DNA of 36,556 nt from contig CAAFZB010000019.1 of NCBI GenBank assembly GCA_900767405.1, forward strand, positions 1 through 36,556. The letters are read 5' to 3'. Made by a program: the position numbers and the translations under genes. Each line of letters opens with the position of its first letter. Position 1 is the first letter of the stretch. This DNA comes from Rikenellaceae bacterium (GTDB lineage Bacteria; Bacteroidota; Bacteroidia; Bacteroidales; UBA932). The notes under the pieces are model-generated. The model worked only from the letters and a program-made list of their open reading frames with translations. It ran no database searches and had not been told where the DNA came from. Below are positions 33,401-36,556 of this stretch, piece after piece.

Positions 33401-33576
33401 AGATCAGCATCGAGAAGGTTCGTATTTACGGAACTATCAACAACGCCTGCGACCTTATCAATCACAACAAGGGCCTTGGTATCGATCCTGAAATCAACGA
33501 AAAGAGCGGTTACGACTGGGGTCGTGTAGATCCTCTTATGCGTACATATTCATTCGGCGTTCAGCTTACATTCTAA
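30493..33576 (+). CDS. Headless SusC/RagA TonB-dependent transporter (susC-B), silent form
   Basis: Body of a SusC-type transporter lacking signal peptide, start region and promoter. susC homology begins at 30436 with VVEKGTTNGVITDINGNFSM; the first ATG is at 30493, mid-way in the carboxypeptidase-like domain. From there the protein is intact: DEAVVVGYGTQRRANLTGAV, plug block SVLKDAASTSIYGTRAAFGV, and a full barrel ending TYSFGVQLTF, with no frameshift over 1027 codons. Without a signal peptide it could not reach the outer membrane. The intact frame argues that it is periodically expressed, by fusion of the 65-residue susC-A head, giving a 1111-residue protein. It is more distant from susC-A than susC-C is. 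Confidence 0.9.
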   Translation: MTVKTGAKLEVSCVGYQTLEVVAAKGLKVVLSDSADFLDEAVVVGYGTQRRANLTGAVSTVDVAKTLESKPTATLGKALQGAVPGLTILNTSGNINDDPSISIRGIGTLTTSNTPPLYIVDGVPIDNINYLNPNDIDQISVLKDAASTSIYGTRAAFGVILITTKSGAQQEEHFSVSYNNNFGWSQATNLPDYDNVVNQMYAFCDANANIKSDPELFGMYFNSPEYQAAAVAWQQKHGAKSGYRKMIEGDDYFFPAGSRQASYVADWDVNGIMFNKATPSQSHSIAVQGNTGKTNYYLSFGYNQEQGLVNFNPDKVKRYTANVNVSSQITNWLKIGARVNYSDKTYNYPYMRQANYTYMWRWGSMFGPWGYFEDADGTKVDARNMIGYRNTAGDSYDKTRNLRLGAFTTITFTKGLTLNADFTYLFNNTQYKGVGLDSYLVNTWSNIKNADGSLAAANMGSSTFVETSRSFTTGYNVNVYGKYEATWAGKHNFGAMLGFNADESDYQYLYYENHDIQDPNLPELALTPTFYSYTQSHTQKGSAGFFARINYNYDNRYFIELNGRYDGSSKFPKAHRWAFFPSVSAGWRISEEPFFQGAKGVVSNLKLRASYGSIGNQEIGTDVFLETMSKQSNAVNWLGTGTAKYSYFSMPSMVDPTLTWETINTTDVGLDMGFLGGDLNITFDWFQRETIGMLAPGKTLPSVIGTGAAKKNAGNLRSRGWELTVDWHKTFGDWNVYAIGNVSDFKTVVTNWDNDNPLLNTTYSGKTYGDIWGFETAGYFANPADVAASADQTALQSASFVFGTGDIKFVDQNKDGKIDWGKGTEADHGDLIKIGNSQPRFQYSLRAGASWKGIDVDLYFQGVGKRDIWTTSQFVMPYSRGADAIYASQMDYVSNKEIEAAIAGTGTIDQSHKQPRLYPGESSQGQVSSNIIQSGRYNFYPQTRYILNMAYLRLKNVTVGYTIPQNLTRKISIEKVRIYGTINNACDLINHNKGLGIDPEINEKSGYDWGRVDPLMRTYSFGVQLTF

Positions 33577-33595
33577 TTAAGGGAGGACAAAGAAT

Positions 33596-35386
33596 ATGAA
33601 AAAAATAATATCTATACTTATTGTTATCGCGAGCCTTGCATTGGTATCCTGCAACAAAGTACTTACAAAGGATCCTCTTACAAAGTTCACGAATGAAAAC
33701 TACTGGACAAGCGAAGCGAACGTTGAGCTGTATGCAAATTACTTCTATTCAACATTCACCGCTTACGGAACCGGTGGTTCAGGAAATTTCTATTTCCCTT
33801 CACTCAACGACAACCAGCTTAATTCTGGATTCCAGAACTGGAAGTCAACGTCTGTAGATGCTTCCAATTCAACTTGGAATGACTGCTATTCAGAAATCCG
33901 CCGCGCCAACATTCTCATCGAACACGTAAAGGATGTTCCCGGTTTGAGCGATGCGAAGAAGGCAAAATGGGAAGGAATAGGAAGACTTTACAGGGCAATG
34001 AAGCACTATGAGCTGGTTCGCTCATTCGGAGATTGCTACTGGGTAGAGAAAGTCCTCACTCCTCAGGATGAAGATATTCTTTATGGACCTCGTCAGGATC
34101 GTGATAAGGTTATGGACAATGTCCTTACAGACCTTAACTATGCCGTAGCCAACATCCCTTCAACTTCAGAAAGGACAGAGTTCAACCAGCAGGTTGCCCA
34201 GGCTATCAAGTCAGAAATCTGCCTCTATGAGGGTGAGTTCTGCAAGTATCGTACACAGGCCGAGAACGGCAAGGCTCCCGATGCTGAACGCGCAAAGAAA
34301 TTCCTTGGCGAATCAAAGAGCGCTTCTGAAGCTATTATCGGAAATTCAATGTATTCTCTCAACACAAAGGAGAATGCGCAGCCCGGTCCCGGTGGAGTAT
34401 TTGCAAAGTATCCTGCATATCAGGCCAACTATAACTCTATTGACCTTGCAGGCAACACCGAGATGATTATGTACAAGAAGTACGAGACATCTCTTCTTAC
34501 TCACGGTGTTTCAGACTATACCGTTTCTTCTACAATGCAGAAGGGTATGTCTAAGGACGCTTTCGATTCATTCCTCTTTATCGATGGAGAATGTCTTGCA
34601 AACACAAAATGCGACAAGAATGACAAGGCCGTTTTCACAGAGACTACTGTTGAAGGAACAAAGACTTGGAAGACCGACCTCAAGGCAGTTCTTGCGACCC
34701 GTGACCCTCGTCTTGCTATGGATATAGACGACTGCCTTATGTACAACGGAACATCTGCAACTCCCCGTATCGGTTATGACGGAGGTTCAATGGCAACAAC
34801 TTCATCTTCCGGCTACGGTGTGAAGAAGTTCGACAACCTCAATATCGAGTGGATACACAGGAACAATGCCAACTCTTGTTACACAGACGCACCTGTTTAC
34901 TGGCTCGCAGTTATTCTCCTCAACCACGCAGAGGCTTGCGTAGAACTTGGTGGAGACGCTAACAACAGCGCAGCGATTTCTGATGTCAACAAACTCCGCG
35001 ACCGCGCAGGTATGCTCCTGATAGATACAGAAAAACGACCGATTCTCCACGACCCTGCAAACAATATGGGTGTAAGTGATCTTATCTGGGAGGTTCGCCG
35101 TGAGCGCCGCGTTGAGCTTATGTACGACAACGACGACCGTTACTGGTGCCTTATCCGTTGGCATCAGCTGGACAAGCTTGATACAACAGTGTATCCCGAC
35201 ATCGTTGCCGGAGCTTGGGTAGGCGATCATATTGCAGCCGGCAGCACAGCTAAGGCTGATTCAAGAGGTTACATCACTACATCACATCTTGGAGATCGCA
35301 AGTATGAGGCTCGTCAGTATCTGCGTCCTATCCCTTCAGGACAGGCAGACTACAATCCTCAGATTGGCCAGAATCCCGGTTGGTAA
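33596..35386 (+). CDS. SusD/RagB family outer-membrane lipoprotein (susD-B)
   Basis: Surface lipoprotein partner of susC-B. The 596-residue product has a lipoprotein signal (MKKIISILIVIASLALVSC, Cys19), the family N-terminus VLTKDPLTKFTNENYWTSEA, the helix GIGRLYRAMKHYELVRSFGD and the C-terminal LIWEVRRERRVELMYDNDDR. It begins 19 bp after the susC-B stop with a GGGAGGA ribosome binding site. It has no own promoter and should be silent with susC-B in the present orientation. A strong terminator follows. It is clearly different from susD-A, so switching would change the binding lid as well as the transporter. Confidence 0.94.
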   Translation: MKKIISILIVIASLALVSCNKVLTKDPLTKFTNENYWTSEANVELYANYFYSTFTAYGTGGSGNFYFPSLNDNQLNSGFQNWKSTSVDASNSTWNDCYSEIRRANILIEHVKDVPGLSDAKKAKWEGIGRLYRAMKHYELVRSFGDCYWVEKVLTPQDEDILYGPRQDRDKVMDNVLTDLNYAVANIPSTSERTEFNQQVAQAIKSEICLYEGEFCKYRTQAENGKAPDAERAKKFLGESKSASEAIIGNSMYSLNTKENAQPGPGGVFAKYPAYQANYNSIDLAGNTEMIMYKKYETSLLTHGVSDYTVSSTMQKGMSKDAFDSFLFIDGECLANTKCDKNDKAVFTETTVEGTKTWKTDLKAVLATRDPRLAMDIDDCLMYNGTSATPRIGYDGGSMATTSSSGYGVKKFDNLNIEWIHRNNANSCYTDAPVYWLAVILLNHAEACVELGGDANNSAAISDVNKLRDRAGMLLIDTEKRPILHDPANNMGVSDLIWEVRRERRVELMYDNDDRYWCLIRWHQLDKLDTTVYPDIVAGAWVGDHIAAGSTAKADSRGYITTSHLGDRKYEARQYLRPIPSGQADYNPQIGQNPGW

Positions 35387-35402
35387 TGTTATTTTCTGAT
35401 TG

Positions 35403-35436
35403 AATCAGAGGCATCATTAGTTTGGTGCCTCTGATT
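35403..35436 (+). terminator. Terminator after susD-B
   Basis: AATCAGAGGCA (35403-35413) pairs with TGCCTCTGATT (35426-35436), 11 bp, 12-nt loop, followed by TTCCCC. It ends 41 bp before the susC-C start and should insulate susC-C from read-through. Confidence 0.85.
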
Positions 35437-35463
35437 TTCCCCTATAAAAGAGAACACTCAATT

Positions 35464-35732
35464 CAATTTATTTATCTATGAATGCGATTCAATTAACAAA
35501 GAAGGCTTGCGCAAGCAAGTTTCTCGCAGCGTTTGCTTGCGTTGTCTGCCTTTGTGGCAGTTATGCGGCTTATGCTGCCGTAGCTTCATCGGAAGCTGCT
35601 GAACAGGCATCACAGGTAGTTGCTTCCGGTGTCATCGTTGACGCACAGGGAGAGCCTATCGTTGGTGCTAGCGTTGTAGAGAAAGGTACTACCAATGGCG
35701 TTATGGCCGATGTTGCCGGTAAGTTCTCTCTT
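35464..35732 (+). repeat. Inverted repeat, right arm: leader and head of susC-C
   Basis: Partner of 29041-29309 in the opposite orientation. It starts at CAATTTATTTATCT, 14 bp before the ATG; the sequence upstream is unrelated to the susC-A promoter region. The A-C pair flanks 6.1 kb carrying the recombinase, susC-B and susD-B. Confidence 0.9.
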
Positions 35733-36556
35733 CGCGTAAAATCAGGTGCACAGCTTGAGATTTCCTGTGTCGGTTATGCTACAAAGGTAGTTAAGGCCGA
35801 TGCAAACCTCAAGATTGTCCTCAGTGATGACGAGAACCTTCTTAACGAGACCGTTGTCGTTGGTTTCGGTACACAGAAGAAGGAGAACCTTACAGGTGCG
35901 GTTGCATCTGTTAATGTAGGCAAGACACTTGAAGGACGTACCATTGCTGACGTTGGTCAGGGACTTCAGGGTGCTGTAGCCGGTGTAAACGTTAGACTTG
36001 CTTCTACTGAGGTTGGTTCTGACGCTATCATCCGCATCCGTGGTCAGGTAGGTTCTTATCAGGGTGGTTCATCTCCTCTTATCCTCTTGGATAACGTCGA
36101 GATTCCTTCACTCAACCTTGTCAACCCCGAAGATATTGAGTCAATCTCTGTTCTTAAGGATGCTGCTTCTGCATCTATCTACGGTGCAAAGGCTGCTTTC
36201 GGTGTAATCCTTATTACATCTAAGAAGAGCGCAGAGAAGGACAACGTTCACGTATCATATTCCGGTAACTTCTCTTTCCAGAATATGGCAAAGAACTATC
36301 AGATGGGTGGTGTTGAAGCTCTCCACTATGCAGTTGAAGCTTTGGAACGTATCGGAAACTATGCAGAGATTGGTGCATTCACCTTCATTAACAGAGCTTC
36401 TTATAACGCATCAAAGGCTTGGGTAGAGAAGTATTCTAATCTTGATCCATATTCTCCCTGGACTTATGGACGTGACTGGTATGCATCTGCAGACGGAAAG
36501 AAGGCAATGGGTGTGCGTATCTTTGATCCTTACACCTATATGGTAAGAAAGAACGC
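35478..36556 (+). CDS. SusC/RagA family TonB-dependent transporter (susC-C), 5' part, promoterless
   Basis: Third SusC paralogue, cut by the window edge after 359 codons with an open frame. Residues 1-65 are identical to susC-A (MNAIQLTKKACASKFLAAFA onward); later parts are similar but not identical: LNETVVVGFGTQKKENLTGA, SVLKDAASASIYGAKAAFGV, then diverging after about residue 270. It sits 41 bp after a strong terminator with no TAnnTTTG or -33 element between, so it appears to have no promoter here. An A-C inversion would give it the susC-A promoter. A susD partner is expected beyond the window. Confidence 0.92.
   Translation, partial: MNAIQLTKKACASKFLAAFACVVCLCGSYAAYAAVASSEAAEQASQVVASGVIVDAQGEPIVGASVVEKGTTNGVMADVAGKFSLRVKSGAQLEISCVGYATKVVKADANLKIVLSDDENLLNETVVVGFGTQKKENLTGAVASVNVGKTLEGRTIADVGQGLQGAVAGVNVRLASTEVGSDAIIRIRGQVGSYQGGSSPLILLDNVEIPSLNLVNPEDIESISVLKDAASASIYGAKAAFGVILITSKKSAEKDNVHVSYSGNFSFQNMAKNYQMGGVEALHYAVEALERIGNYAEIGAFTFINRASYNASKAWVEKYSNLDPYSPWTYGRDWYASADGKKAMGVRIFDPYTYMVRKN
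35671..35695 (+). other. Candidate recombination site C
   Basis: Plus-strand GCGTTGTAGAGAAAGG followed by TACTACCAA, codons for the same VVEKGTTN. GTTGTAGAGAA is identical to sites A and B; the right side differs at two or three positions. Inverted with respect to A, direct with respect to B. Confidence 0.6.

Noticed and set aside
30493..33576. susC-B as an ordinary complete gene starting at the ATG at 30493
   Set aside because: Homology to SusC continues upstream to 30436 in frame and the product from 30493 lacks a signal peptide, so it cannot be a normal outer-membrane transporter in this form.
1..36556. CRISPR arrays, tRNA or rRNA genes, insertion sequences
   Set aside because: No regularly spaced repeats, cloverleaf-like genes or transposase genes were recognised when reading both strands.

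Overview
The window comes from a Bacteroidota chromosome, most likely a host-associated Bacteroidales. Supporting evidence: paired SusC/SusD outer-membrane genes; families largely confined to this phylum (DUF4294, DUF4270, DUF3098, short GT5 glycogen-synthase-like protein); and promoters of the phylum type (TTTG or TTG, about 19 bp, then TAnnTTTG) before many genes. No species can be named from the sequence alone.

Region 1 (1-19740) is the S10/spc ribosomal-protein cluster on the minus strand, split in two. The promoter-proximal half is rplC-rplD-rplW-rplB-rpsS-rplV-rpsC (19610 down to 15727). The distal half is rplP-rpmC-rpsQ-rplN-rplX-rplE-rpsN-rpsH-rplF-rplR-rpsE-rpmD-rplO-secY-map (6606 down to the window edge). 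About 9.1 kb of core housekeeping genes lies between rpsC and rplP, which are adjacent in the usual order: DUF4294, lpxH-uppP-DUF3098-ftsX, the GT5-like gene with a DUF4270 lipoprotein, acpP, pnuC and uvrC. The split looks old and adapted: rpsC is followed by a strong intrinsic terminator, and rplP has its own promoter with a palindrome in the spacer. rpsJ is also missing from its usual place before rplC; a divergent promoter pair shared with cdaA is there instead.

Region 2 (19741-23795) holds cdaA (c-di-AMP synthase) and mutS2 on the plus strand, then a secreted protein of unknown function on the minus strand.

Region 3 (23742-36556) is the most interesting part. It looks like a recombinase-driven switch among three SusC-type TonB-dependent transporters. 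susC-A (minus) is complete and has the only recognisable promoter. Next to it, divergently, is a tyrosine recombinase, and directly after that susC-B (plus), which has no promoter, no signal peptide and no start of its N-terminal domain. A third gene, susC-C (plus, running off the window), has a signal peptide and head identical in protein sequence to susC-A, but it sits just behind a terminator with no visible promoter. All three share an in-frame GTTGTAGAGAA block (residues VVEK) exactly at the head/body junction. A and B carry it in opposite orientation. Recombination between them would flip a 1.36-kb segment carrying promoter, signal peptide and recombinase gene, turning susC-A/susD-A off and susC-B/susD-B on in frame. 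Recombination between A and C would do the same for susC-C. Inversion switching of susC-like genes is known in Bacteroides; this geometry, with the recombinase inside the flipping head cassette and a promoterless third copy, is inferred here from sequence.
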